From: Tetragonia tetragonoides
Lineage: Eukaryota > Streptophyta > Magnoliopsida > Caryophyllales > Aizoaceae
Reading direction: 5' to 3'
Assembly (NCBI GenBank): GCA_038025085.1
Contig: CM076140.1
Span: 15,520,001 to 15,584,000 of the forward strand
Length of the DNA: 64,000 bases
Under the pieces are notes generated by a model. That model saw nothing but the letters and a program-made list of their open reading frames with translations, was not told where the DNA came from and made no database searches. A program made the translations under genes and the position numbers. Shown piece after piece: positions 47,482-58,759 of the stretch (position 1 is its first letter; each line of letters starts with the position of its first letter).

Positions 47482-49949
47482 GTGATTTTTTGTTGTTGTG
47501 AACTCTGTTATAATCTTAAGTTTTTTAACGCTATCATTAATGATATTTTCCTAAGAAGCTCAATCTAAGATGCATGTAAATCAAAGATGTTGTGTGGTTG
47601 AAATTGCAGTAATGTGTTTGTGTTATCTGTATACGTTAACATGTTTTCATGTGGAATTTTCACCCACGTAGGTTCATTTTCTCCTTCTCTAACTTTTGCC
47701 TGAGCGGTCCCATTGCCTATATCGAGTACCCACTTCTTGAAGTCTTTCTTGCCAGAAACATTGTCCTCCTCATTTTCATTTTGCTTAACTCTCATGGTCC
47801 GTGACAGTGTGAGTATTTTGCAGAACTCCCATAATGGTGATCTGTTTATTGTTGCTTGAACAACGTCTTGTCTTTTCCCTTTTGGAATCACTGGAAGGAT
47901 CTGTCTAAAATCACCTCCAAGTACCAAAACCTTTCCCCCAAAAGGCTTTTGAGCCGCTGAGCTGCCCTTGAAGGATAAGATATCTCTGAAAGTCCTGTCT
48001 ACAGCCTCAAAAGCAAATTTGTGGTCCATTGGTGCCTCATCCCAAATAATCAATGAGGCTGCATGTAGCAATTGTGCTACTTGCGTCTTTTGCTTTACCT
48101 CTTCTGTCAAAGTCTGCTAGATCTTTGCCTCTTCTGTTTAGTATTTTTTCCACTTCAATGAGGCAATAATTATTGATTTGGTCATCTGTGAGCAACAAAT
48201 CGGGATGTCTAAATTGCTTCCTTTTCCTGTGTAAAATATCTTCCGAAAGTGTAGCTACATTTGTTGACCAAAAGTTGACTGGGTCTTGTACTTCGCAGAA
48301 CAGCAGCATTGTGACAAATAGTTCTCTCATTTGTGATCTTGTTGCCCAGTGCTTTGCTTCTTGTAGTACATCATTCCACTCCTTGTCATCATTTATCAAT
48401 CGCATTGCATAACATGCTTTTTTGAAAGTTGGATAAGTTGTGCCATTAACAGTTCTAATTTCTTCATAATTTTTTGGCCCCTTCACATAGTTAAGGAGTA
48501 TCCTCATGTAATATTTTTCCCCCGCTGTTGGATGTACATACAATATTCTTCCAATGCATTTTCCTTTTATGCGTCTTGTCCAACATTTTTTGGGCCTGTA
48601 CTCCCCTGATGTTTCATCAAATTCTTTTATGGAGGTGTTCCAAACATATTTGGAGGGGAATTCTGCATACGTTAGCTCTCTGGCTTCCGGACACGTTGCA
48701 TTCTTTTTCATCCACATTGTGAACATTGTGTCATGTATGCTTTCTTTGGTTAAGATGTCTGGCAAACTTGTTGAATCTCTCATTGTAATTGGTTGTTCTC
48801 CATCCAAGTGCACTTGTAGTCGTATGACCGATGGATTTCGGAACTGTATAACAAATTCAAAAATTCTCCAAGTTGCTTCACATGCAGAAATATATCTACA
48901 ATCTAGGTATTCCTGGACTTCATCGCAGTTGTGGCTTTCCTCCTCATTTGTCTGTTTGTTTATCGTTACGTTGTCATGGAGGACCATTGTTGCTCTGTCC
49001 ACTCCTTTGTTGATGTACTTGAATAAATATTTGATGGCTTTAGATGTGTTGCACCATAACATTGATGTAAGCTTTGAATAAAATTAATAGCCCCCTGTTG
49101 TAGGGTACTAGGAATCTGTTGTCCAGTCTAACATCCCCTTTTTGCACAAATCTGGCCAAAAAATGCAGTGCATGTTAGTGAAATTGTTTTCTTATGTCTT
49201 AGTAGTCTCATATATTTTAGGTGTGATATTATACCTTCCATCATCTCTTCTTCTGTAGGTAACATGTCCATCCTCTTTAATTGTTGTGTCGGCTAAAAAC
49301 CCTTTTGGGAATTTCTTTCGACACACACCTTCAGCCATGCACGGTGCCTTTTTATTTGATTGCCCACACGGTCCATGCATCATAAGTTGTGAAACTGCTT
49401 CATATCCTTCTGGATCCTCTGTACAATCTGGTATCTCTGCACTGATTACGCTGTCTATGTTTGCTGGAGATGGTGGGAACTCTTTATCTTTAATCCACAA
49501 TATGATGTGAGCATGAGGGAGTCCCCTTTTTTAGAATTCAATTGTGTACACCGCTGATCATTTGTAATGAATATGTTAATGGCATATTTCATTTGAGATA
49601 AATAGTAATTCATGTACATAGAACACATAATGATATTGATATGATTGGTTGTGTGTACTTTTGTGTATCTTTGCATAAATTAAACAATACCTGCTTTTAA
49701 TTCACCAAAGTAATGTTTCTCCACGAATAGCTTCATCATTTGATCCAATTTAATCTTGAACACGCGACTGACAACATCATGTCTATCTTCTGGTTTTTAT
49801 CCATCTTGTAACATCGATTGTATCTCAATCCATTTGGGATTAGCTGTAAATGTTAGGAAAAGGTGTGGATTTCCGGCCCATCTGCATATTGCCATTGCGT
49901 CTTGATAATTTTGGATCATATATCTTGGCCCCACTTGCAAAAACAATTT

Positions 49950-51490
49950 TATAACCATTGTCAAATGTAATTGTAAAGCATTTTTGAATGATACTACTAA
50001 TATATTAAGTCTGTTGTGCGTTCCTTTAGTGTTATTTCTGCAAACTTCTGTGTCAAATTATGCTGGTTACACTGTTACAATTCTGAGAGTTTAATGCCAT
50101 CTAATCTTCTGCCTTTTTATTGACAGCAACGTTTCATGGAAGCTATTGCCAACTATTTCGGCTATTGCCAACTGTTTCGGGAGTTGATTGTCGTGGTGTG
50201 ATGTTTATAATGTAATGCATCCTCTCTTGCACTGTATGTGATTAAGTAATTCTTATTTTATTCTTCCCTTACACTTTTCAATTTTTTTTTTGTGCATGGT
50301 AAAGTTCTTTATACACTAATTGATTATTATTTGTAGGTGAATTTGGCGGTATGCTGTTTATAAGGTAATGGATCCTCTCTTGCTGTGTATTTGATTAACT
50401 AATTCTAATTTCATTTTTCCATTACACGTTTCAGAAAGGTTTTAACCCATATGATTTCCCTGGTACAAAATGAAAATTGTCTTCTTGCAATAGGAAAATA
50501 CTAACCAGTATAGGTTTATAATTAAATGACAGCATTCCACTATTTTTCCTCTTAAATACTTAACTCTACTTTTCCCTGGTACTGCCTTACTTTGTTTCTC
50601 TCTATATATATCTCTCTTTTCCCCATCTCAGCAGCACCTTTAATGCATGTTTGTGGGTTTTGTGATCACGTACCTGTTTCTGTTTTTCTGTTATTGCTTG
50701 CTATCTTATCTCCTAGCATTTCTTGTGGAGGGGAGAGAAAGTTGTGATCCAAAGAAAGAGAGGTGGGGTTTGAAGGAAACTAAGTGAGTTTTAATCTTTT
50801 TGGACAAATCTTGAATAGGGGTCACAAATACAGGTGAAATATTTTTGTTTGTTAGGGAATAATAATAAGACCCCTCTTTAATTTTCTCGAATCTTTTTGT
50901 TTCTTTGGGCTGTTTATTGAACTTGTTTTCTTTCCCTTTTTCATTTCCTTATTTTGGTTGCTTGTATTTTTTTTGGAAAATGGTTAGCTTTGCATTCCAT
51001 TCACCAATAGGATACCAATGTAGTACTCCTTTGTCAAAAAGTAGTACACTCTCACTAAGCATGCCAGTATACCATCGTCCGACAGAAAATCATTTGGGGT
51101 TGCATAATTTTAGACGGAAATTGTTTATGCTTGGTTATGTGTTTTTTTTTCCTTTAAATATTTGAACTTGAAGTATCTAATCTTATGGCTTTCTACTAAC
51201 AGGTACATTTTAGCAAAACTATGTACAATTATTTTGGGAGCAGAACTGGGAGGCGTGTTGTTTATAAGGTAATGAATCCTTTGTAGCAGTTTATTTGTTA
51301 AAGTACTTCTAATTTTATTATTCTTTCGAACATTTGTAAATATGCTTAAGAATGGTGTACGTCTTTATACACTAATTGTTTATGATTGGTTATGTTTTTG
51401 TTATATTTTTTTTAAAATGTTTTTAGTTGAAGAACTCCCTTTCTTTGGATGATTATTAATTAGGGTATTGTTATGTTCGTATATGAATGT
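49950..51490. other. Large RepHel intron with repeated mini-exon-like cassettes
   Basis: This interval separates the PPSFT end of RepHel exon 3 from the GPRYMIQNYQD exon and is far longer than the other introns. It holds + strand units at about 50130-50205, 50335-50365 and 51205-51268 that end GTGTTGTTTATAAG before GTAATG, followed by CTTTATACACTAAT. The same unit recurs several times at 58780-59830. The part at 50590-50850 looks like a CT-rich plant leader. No protein is identified. Confidence 0.45.
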
Positions 51491-53049
51491 GGGTGTGTGT
51501 TATGATTGTATGAAAAAACTTGTGTTATATGTCTTTAATACATGATAATTTAAGTTCGAGGAAGTTGTAGAAGAATTACATGTAAAGGATGGAGGCAAAA
51601 TTATTCTCTTTCCAACAGAAGCCCCCTTTGTGTCTCCTCTCACAACTGCGTCGCACAAATTTTTTAGGATGTCAATCCTCAAAGTGTCTTGATTATTCCT
51701 CACAAAATCTAAGCGCTCTTCTTCGATTGCTGTGTAAGCATCAACTATGTATAGTTGGAGCAATCTTCCTCCACGAATGAGTGTCTCTCCCTCTAATTGT
51801 CTTGTATGAATCCTGTATGCATAAAACTCCCTTTGAGTTACACATTCTCTCTTAGTGATTCTGCGATGTGCACAGCAATTGTATGGTATGCTGTCATGGA
51901 AGCCATCTTCTCCATAGGGAAACAGAATTGGGTACTGCATAGCCATGTAGGAGGGGTGTGCTTCATCGATTCTCTGGCATTTGTTGGTTTTTTGCTGTAT
52001 TATTATGTCTTTTTTTCCAGTGCCTAAATCTCCAACAATTAGTGCTGCGATTTCGTTGCATGTTGGTTCATTGTATTGTCGTCCATTGTACTCTCTAGTA
52101 CCTATGAGTCTAATCTTGAAATTCGAGCTGTCCACTTGCATCCTATCTCTAGCCATTCTAAAGTTTTGAGTCAATTTGTTTTGTTTGTCGAACATCTGGA
52201 GAAGGTTTTGTACATTAGTTGGGTCCAAATTATCAGCAAGTTCACCCTTCTTTAAAGCTTTAAGCCTGTTTTGTACTTCATTTCCTGTGTCATAAATGTA
52301 TAGTTGTGCAAATTTGGGTGGTTGTCCTTCTGGAGGTAGTAGTGATCCTAAAAGATGGTAATTTTGCCCGCTAATTCGGAACACATATGGTCCATGTGTT
52401 TTGTTAATTTGTTTATCAATCTTGGCACCAAATGACGTGAAAGCAAATATACTATTGTACGCTCGGATATTCTCTCTAAATTTTGCTGGAACGGAGCCAC
52501 CCCTGTAATCAAGAAGTTCTTTTAAAGGGGAGGGTGTATGTTTCAGTTTAGGAATACTTATCTTGCCCTCTTTACAACACATAGAGAATGAAGGGGTTTT
52601 GGTATTTCTCTCCTTGTGTATTCTTTCCTCATACCACATCACTGCTCCGCAAAATCGACATTGTTGTGAGGGTGGACCAAGATCCCAATATTTCAATTCC
52701 ACAACTGCAAATTTGAAGTGTTATTTTTGTTGATTGCTTATATTAAAGAACCATTACTGGACACAAATCTTTGTATAAAAATAATCATAATCAACATAAT
52801 TACCTGTGTTTCTTGCCTTTTTCCTATGCTGGTTGTCAATTGCTTTACTCTTGGCTGCACGATTGGTACTTTAATTAGAATATGTTAAAAGGTGGAAAAC
52901 TGAATAGGATAATTCTGATTTCCAGAGGTTATCAACCGACCTTTGACATTGTCCCTTTGGCGCTTTATCAGTAGTTTGGATGAGTCCCTTTTTTCTTGCA
53001 TTATTAGCATACGTTTCCTCGCTTGTTTACTGGCGACTTGTTTATCCAT

Positions 53050-54130
53050 GATTGTACTTTAGTTCTTTCTTTCTTGTTTTTCCAGAGGTAGTGTTTTTTT
53101 ATTTGTTTTTGTGAGGGGAAGTAGATTGGCATGTGAAATGGAAGTAGATTGGTCTGCTTTGTCTATGTAATATTTATATATACATATGTGATGTAGCTCT
53201 TTGGTTTTTGAAACGGTTCTGGAGCAGTTAATTTTTCATTGATGTCTGTATTTAATAGCACCTTTTCATGTTATTTTAAACGGTTATCATTGACACCATT
53301 ATTAATTGAAAGAAATAATGAAGTACTTAATGAAAGGACTATTGAAATTGCAATGTATCTGTACGGATTGAAGGTTTAATGGAGCTTGCTGTTAATATTG
53401 AATTAGCACAGTATTTTGATGTGGTGTTTAGGATGCTGGCTGAACATGTATATTCTGATAGATCTGTTTTTCTCAGATATAAAATATTTTAACCGTATTT
53501 TTTTATATTTAATTTAAGAAGAAGTTTCATTTGTAAAGTAGCTGGTTCGCGAAATCATATATGATTCTTATGTATATTCTCTTTGTGCCAAATTTTTCTT
53601 CAAGTAAACTGTCATTTGTGAGTTGAATTTATGTAATGACTGCAATGTTACTTTTGGTACTGTTTATGATTGGTGGTTTGTATATTCTGAAGTGATGTGA
53701 TTATTTTGGACTTTTAGATGTTGTGTGGCTGTTTTCGTTCGTTAAACACGTAATAGCTTGGTTTAATATATTATTGAATTCACATAGATTGTACAGTATT
53801 TTAAAATTGGAAATTGTTCGCCATGTAACAAATAGAAGCAATATTCACTTACAAATAAGGAAATAGGTTTTAGGGTGTGGTGGACTTTGTTTCTGGTGTG
53901 CTGTTTGCACCTTGCAGGCAGTTGTTATATTGAAAACAGTTCATTGTATTTCATCAAGGTTCGCATAATTTAGTGCGATTACATCTCTAAAATTGAAAAA
54001 AGTTCTGGCTGATTTTTGGTAGAACTTGAAAAATAAAAGGGAAAAACAGAATTTAAGCTTGCAAATTTAGAAATCACTCTGGGTACTTGTAGACATCACT
54101 GGTTTTGGTGTCATCTTGAAGCAACTTCAT
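53050..54130 (-). other. Spacer and promoter region of RepHel
   Basis: AT-rich DNA without genes. On the - strand TATATAAATATT (about 53182-53171) lies about 125 bp upstream of the RepHel ATG and is the likely core promoter. Confidence 0.45.
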
Positions 54131-54900
54131 TTAGATGATATGGTTAATCAACTTATGTAGCTCCAAATGAATTGAACATTCCAAGCAAGTCACCTTTTGC
54201 TCAGCTCCCTCAATTGGCATAGCCTTGTTTGTATTCCAATATCCTTTGCCGTTGTTGTTACAAAGAGTCATGTCTGGTTGATTTAAGGGAATCCATGCCT
54301 GCATAGCAATTTTGCGGAACTTGTACCTTGTCCTCATGATCTCCTTCTTGTTTGTTGTTTGCAGAAGGTCCTTTAGTAAAGCAACTCCGCCTTGAAAGTT
54401 GCATGATACCAAGACTAAGCCGTATGCATATTTGCACATTCCACAACCTTTGTCCGCTCCCTGTCTCAAGTAATGAAGACCACCTGCAGAATAACGCTTT
54501 TTGAAAAAGTAGTGAGTTCCAACAATAAAAAGAGCATTAAGATTTCCTTTATTGGCATACTGTCTTAATTTGGCCCTCTCCTTTGATTTCATCGCTGACC
54601 ATGGCTTGATTAGGTGACCAAAGTTCATATGTTTGACCACTTCTTGTTCTCCGCAAATGCTTTTCATTTTATTTGAACTACAATAGCCAGCAAGAGTATA
54701 TTTAATTTGGAAACTGAAAATGTTATTTAAAAGTATATAAGAACTTGAATCTAAGTTGAAATGTAACTTTGTAAGTACCTGCATATGAGCATAGTTAAAT
54801 CCTTGGCTGAATTTTTAGCAACTTTGGTTGCTATTTCAAACTGCATATCATTGGGTAACTTTTCAAATAGGTGGAAAACGTTGTTGGTGGTGTTATCCAT
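54131..54900 (-). CDS. F-box-like protein (At1g67623-like), two exons
   Basis: Exon 1 54900-54779 and exon 2 54677-54131 join in phase through a GT-AG intron (669 nt, 222 aa). The N-terminus carries an F-box-like helix (FEKLPNDMQFEIATKVAKNS). The rest has NLNALFIVGTHYFF and GGLHYLRQGADKGCGMCKYAYGLVL, resembling the Sel1-like repeat part of plant F-box proteins of the At1g67623 group. Such proteins act as SCF substrate adaptors. It is shorter than the usual roughly 290 aa, and the F-box is clipped by the splice junction, so activity is uncertain. The C-terminus has CLECSIHLELHKLI. No stop interrupts it. A TATA box lies at 54951-54960. It sits on the RepHel strand inside the Helitron, so it is probably a captured gene with its own promoter. 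Confidence 0.65.
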
Positions 54901-54950
54901 TTTCAGGTTACTTGTTGATAGAGGTGGGTAGTCAACTGATGTGTGAGCTT

Positions 54951-54960
54951 GATATTTATA
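54951..54960 (-). promoter_or_regulatory. TATA box of the F-box-like gene
   Basis: The - strand reads TATAAATATC about 50 bp upstream of the ATG at 54900. Confidence 0.6.
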
Positions 54961-55329
54961 GCTCTCTAGAAGACACCCCAAGAGACGGTAATAATGAACT
55001 TCTGTTTCTGAACTTTTGGGTGCCCTAGGGTTAGGAATGTGTAAGATCAGAAGTTTAGTATTACATAAATGTGTCCTAGAATGTTTATTACTTTGATAAT
55101 GTTAATAATTGTTAATTAATGAATTTATGAACAGTCTAAGAACCCAATCAGCAGCAATATGTGTAGACCAGATTGTAGCTTATATATGCAAAAATTAGAT
55201 ACAAAAACTTTGGGGTGAAATCTTAATATGCTCCGTTCGGTCGCTTGTCGTTGTTATTGAAAGTGTTATTCCCATTCCTTAGCCTCTTATTAAGATTCCT
55301 TCCTTTCAGTTTATGTTGGTGTTTCGTTT

Positions 55330-55852
55330 TCTCTTTTCATCCATGGCATGTCTAGAAAATGTAAATTCATAGTGTCACTGGATAATTGTGACTGAATTGA
55401 CTATGAATCAAATGTACTGTAAAATTAATAGTTATTATGTTACACATACTTCATTTTAGTTTGCAATGCATTGTAATTTGCAAGAATCTGCATGCCCCCT
55501 GGTTTGGTAAATAATTAGTTTAACACCATAAGGTAGAAGCTAAATTTTGGTTACAAATTAATTTACAATTTTGCAATTTTGCTATGTACCTGTCTTTTTC
55601 ATTGATGCCATCATATTTTGATGTTTTTCTTCAATGGTATTGAACTCTTCAAGAATATATTGTTGTATAGTTTTGACCGATCTTGATAGGGATGGTTGGT
55701 CATCATCGGATTCACATGTAATGTCGTCGTTCTTTGTACGTCTTCCATTTCTGTTAGCATGACTATTATAAGAAAACTAATACAAAATATATTGAACATT
55801 GAGTACCAAATGTAAAATTTAAAGTGCATGGAAGATACCTAGGAGTTTGCAT
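55330..55852 (-). CDS. Small two- or three-exon gene, unknown product
   Basis: Exon 1 (55852-55839) reads ATGCAAACTCCTAG before GT. Exon 2 (55762-55590) follows an ATAATAG acceptor and encodes a hydrophilic stretch with RNGRRTKNDDITCESDDD and SVKTIQQYILEEFN, then MMASMKKT before a GTACAT donor. A further exon from a TTTTACAG acceptor near 55402 would end soon after (HNYPVTL). The product of about 78 aa is charged, with a short predicted helix, and is not recognised. The start MQTP resembles the MSTPR start of the RPA-like gene in the same element. It may be a remnant of a longer captured gene. Confidence 0.4.
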
Positions 55853-55888
55853 TGTGAATCAATGGATGGAAACCAGGTACTGTCAATT

Positions 55889-57062
55889 TTGGAAGTGTAT
55901 GGTAGATAACTTTATAGAGTGCTCTTTATGTATAGGCTTTATAAGGGTATTACAGTAGGGTAGGGCGCTGTATATTAAACGTGTAGTTCCCAATGTCTGT
56001 TTTTTGTGTCAATTTAGTATATATATTAATTGCACTATACATTCAATATATGTTGAACATGAAACTTATGGTAGATAAGTGTATAGAGCGTTGTTTGTCT
56101 TTCGGCTTAATGAGGGCATTAATATAGGTCAGTGAGGATGTATTTTAAGCGTGTTGTTACCGGTGAGTGTTTTGAGCCAATTTATTATATATTAATTGCG
56201 ATGTGAATATCAATACTAAAGGCTGTGAGGATTATTTGACCTTCGTTACAGACCTTAGTCTGGGGTTTTCTTTCCCCTGCGGCTGTTGCTGGAATCATGT
56301 TGTGTGAGCTGCATTATCATGTTCTGCATTGTACAAAATAAAAATAACATGCGTCTAATAAATCTGTCAACTTGATATTGGCAGACTTTAAGTTGTCTGT
56401 ATTGTCTTAGGCACAGTTTCAGCTAATAATGACACGATTTCTGTTCTGAAATTAAAAAAACAACATAATTGGAAGCTTGTATGGTAGATAACTTTATAGA
56501 GTGCTCTTTATGTATAGGCTTTATAAGGGTATTACGGTAGGGTAGGGCGATGTATATTAAATGTGTAGTTCCCAGTGTCTGTTTTTGTGTCAATTTATGA
56601 TATATTAATTGCACTCTACATTTAATATATGTTGAACATGAAACTTATGGTAGATAAGTGTATAGAGTGTTGTTTGTCTTTTGGCTTAATGAGGGCATTA
56701 ATATAGGTCAGTGATTTTGATGTATTTTAAGCGTGTTGTTACCGGTGACTATTTTGAGCCAATTCATTATATATTAATTGTGAATGTCAATATCAATACT
56801 AAAGGCTGTGAGGATTATTTGACCTTCATTACAGGTCTTAGTCTGGGGTTTTCTTTCCCCTGCGGCTGTTGCTGGAATCATGTTGTGTGAGCTGCATTAT
56901 CATGTTCTGCATTGTACAAAATAAAAATAACATGCGTCTAATAAATCTGTCAACTTGATATTGGCAGACTTTAAGTTGTCTGTATTGTCTTAGGCACAGT
57001 TTCAGCTAATAATGTCACGATTTCTGTTTTGAAATTAAAAAAACAACATAATTGGAAGCTTG
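55889..57062. repeat. Two tandem copies of a 585-bp unit
   Basis: The segment from GTATGGTAGATAACTTTATAG to AACATAATTGGAAGCTTG at 55889-56477 is repeated with few changes at about 56473-57062. Each unit contains two diverged subrepeats of about 170 bp (GGTAGATAACTTTATAGAG and GGTAGATAAGTGTATAGAG), so the whole is four subrepeats. The array lies directly upstream of the small - strand gene. Confidence 0.92.
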
Positions 57063-58759
57063 TTTTTTAGAAAACGACAGCCAATTCAATTCTAATACTC
57101 TTATTTGGAATGATCTATTGCAGAATAGGGCAACTCCATCTTCGTCCGTTTGATGATGTTGAAGTTCATCTCAGGTAATCTTTATAGACATATCTCTTTG
57201 GAGCCATCAGTTTCCTTTTCATCATCATCTTCATCCACAACCCTGGCCAAAGAAAAATAAATTTGTTAGGCAGTTGGTATTTTTTAATTATTTGTAAAAC
57301 ATTTTTGTGGCAAAAATTACTTACTTGAACTTGCGTTTTTTAGTTAGTTTGGAAACACTGGCTTGACTATTTTTGTTAGCATCTGGAGTTATAGGATACA
57401 CATCTTTTGGAAGTATCTTGGATGCTGTGAAACTTTGTTTCATAGCAGTGCTATTGAACTCTGTCACTTTGACTTGGAAAACATGTGAGCTTCCAATGAT
57501 CTTGCTTATGAGTGTTGGGATCATATCATCATCTTCATTAGCCTGCACAGGTTTATAATTGAACATTAATTAAACTGTAGATAGGGACAGACATAGCGAT
57601 TTGGGGTGACAATAATTTAATAAACGGATTTCATATACCAAGTTTTCTTCTTCATTCTCAAACAACACACTTGCTTTTTCACCAATTAAATTCTCAGCTT
57701 CCTTGTCAAATATGACAAAAGTGGTCTTTCCGGTAGGATCTACAACATGTGTCTCAAGTCGATACCTACAATTTTGAATATGTATGAAATACGGTGCATT
57801 AGAAAACACATAGAAACGCAGTGGTTAAAATGTATCACTTAAATTTAGGGAAATACCTAATCAACGGGGTTTCAATGATTTTGTTGCATTGGTTGCACCA
57901 AAAAGAAGTTTCTGTTGCCGTTAGTTTTTTCTTGCAATCAAGACATGAGACGTAGTACCAACCATTGCGGATGGAAATTGCCTCAATAGTAGCCAAGCAG
58001 TACAATGTCTGTGAATGAAGTTAGGAAATGTGATGTCTCATTTATCGAACATTAATTTATTTAGAGTAATAAGGTAGATCTTTTATCCAACCTAATTTGA
58101 TCCACTTTTAGCCTCATTCAAAATCTGGTCAACAGTTCTTTTCTTGTCCTGGATTTCTTCGTCATTGATCATAGATTTTGACATTTTGAAGTGGTCCAAT
58201 AGAGCTATCTACTCCTTCTTGCCTAATTTTAGAATACAACATGTGTGTATCAAGTGGGGCACATTAAAGTGTGTGGGGTTGAAATTGACTTAAAGAGAGG
58301 TTTCATATTTAACTTACTGAAGGGTTTCTTTGAATTTGTCAACCTCAGGAATGGCAAGATTGAGATAGACTTTAGTGGAAGGTGAGGTAGAAAGGCATAT
58401 GCTCCCTGTTTGTGTTAGAAATATTAGTATCTTAGGGATTGTTGGTTTCACTTTAATTAGGAGAGATTAGAACATACTGACCCATAAGGTTTTAACCATT
58501 GTGGATGAAATGATCGCTACCGAATAATCTTCTGTGCCTTTTGATTTCTCCATTTGATATTGCTCAACAGCCTTGCCCCATAATGTCACTTTAACACGTT
58601 CCTTTCTGCATCATAGTTTGAAATAAATTTAATAAACATAGTAACTAAGCTTTATTGTTTCAGTACGAAGAAGTAGAGTGTAAAAGTTTTCCAATTCGGA
58701 AGTTAAAAGTTTGTTTGTTTTAAGTCTTACAGTTATGAAGGTTAGTGGTATCTAATCTG

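Larger units (their letters stand above)
46575..53049 (-). pseudogene. Helitron RepHel (HUH Rep + Pif1-type helicase), decayed
   Basis: In active Helitrons this protein nicks and unwinds DNA for rolling-circle transposition. Likely start is ATG at 53049 (MDKQVASKQARKRML), with short exons 53049-52941 and about 52855-52804, then exon 3 (YWDLGPPSQQCRFCGA zinc-finger region, FRENIRAYNSIFAF, GQNYHLLGSLLP). The Rep part has PHAHIILW (HUH motif 2, about 49495-49520) and KYLFKYINKG (two-tyrosine motif 3, about 49010-49040). The helicase part keeps IIWDEAPM (Walker B), GGDFRQILPV, NKSQGQS and YVAASRV. Lesions: stops at 49797-49799, 49531-49533, 47193-47195 and 46812-46814; a 2-nt deletion near 49057; an internal deletion near 48107-48137 that removes Walker A. 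A regular intron lies at 49234-49152. A TATA motif is at about 53170-53182. Not functional. Confidence 0.92.

Noticed and set aside
48173..49081. Plus-strand frames across RepHel as membrane proteins
   Set aside because: They are antisense to the conserved Rep and helicase exons; the hydrophobic look comes from the complement of the RepHel codons.
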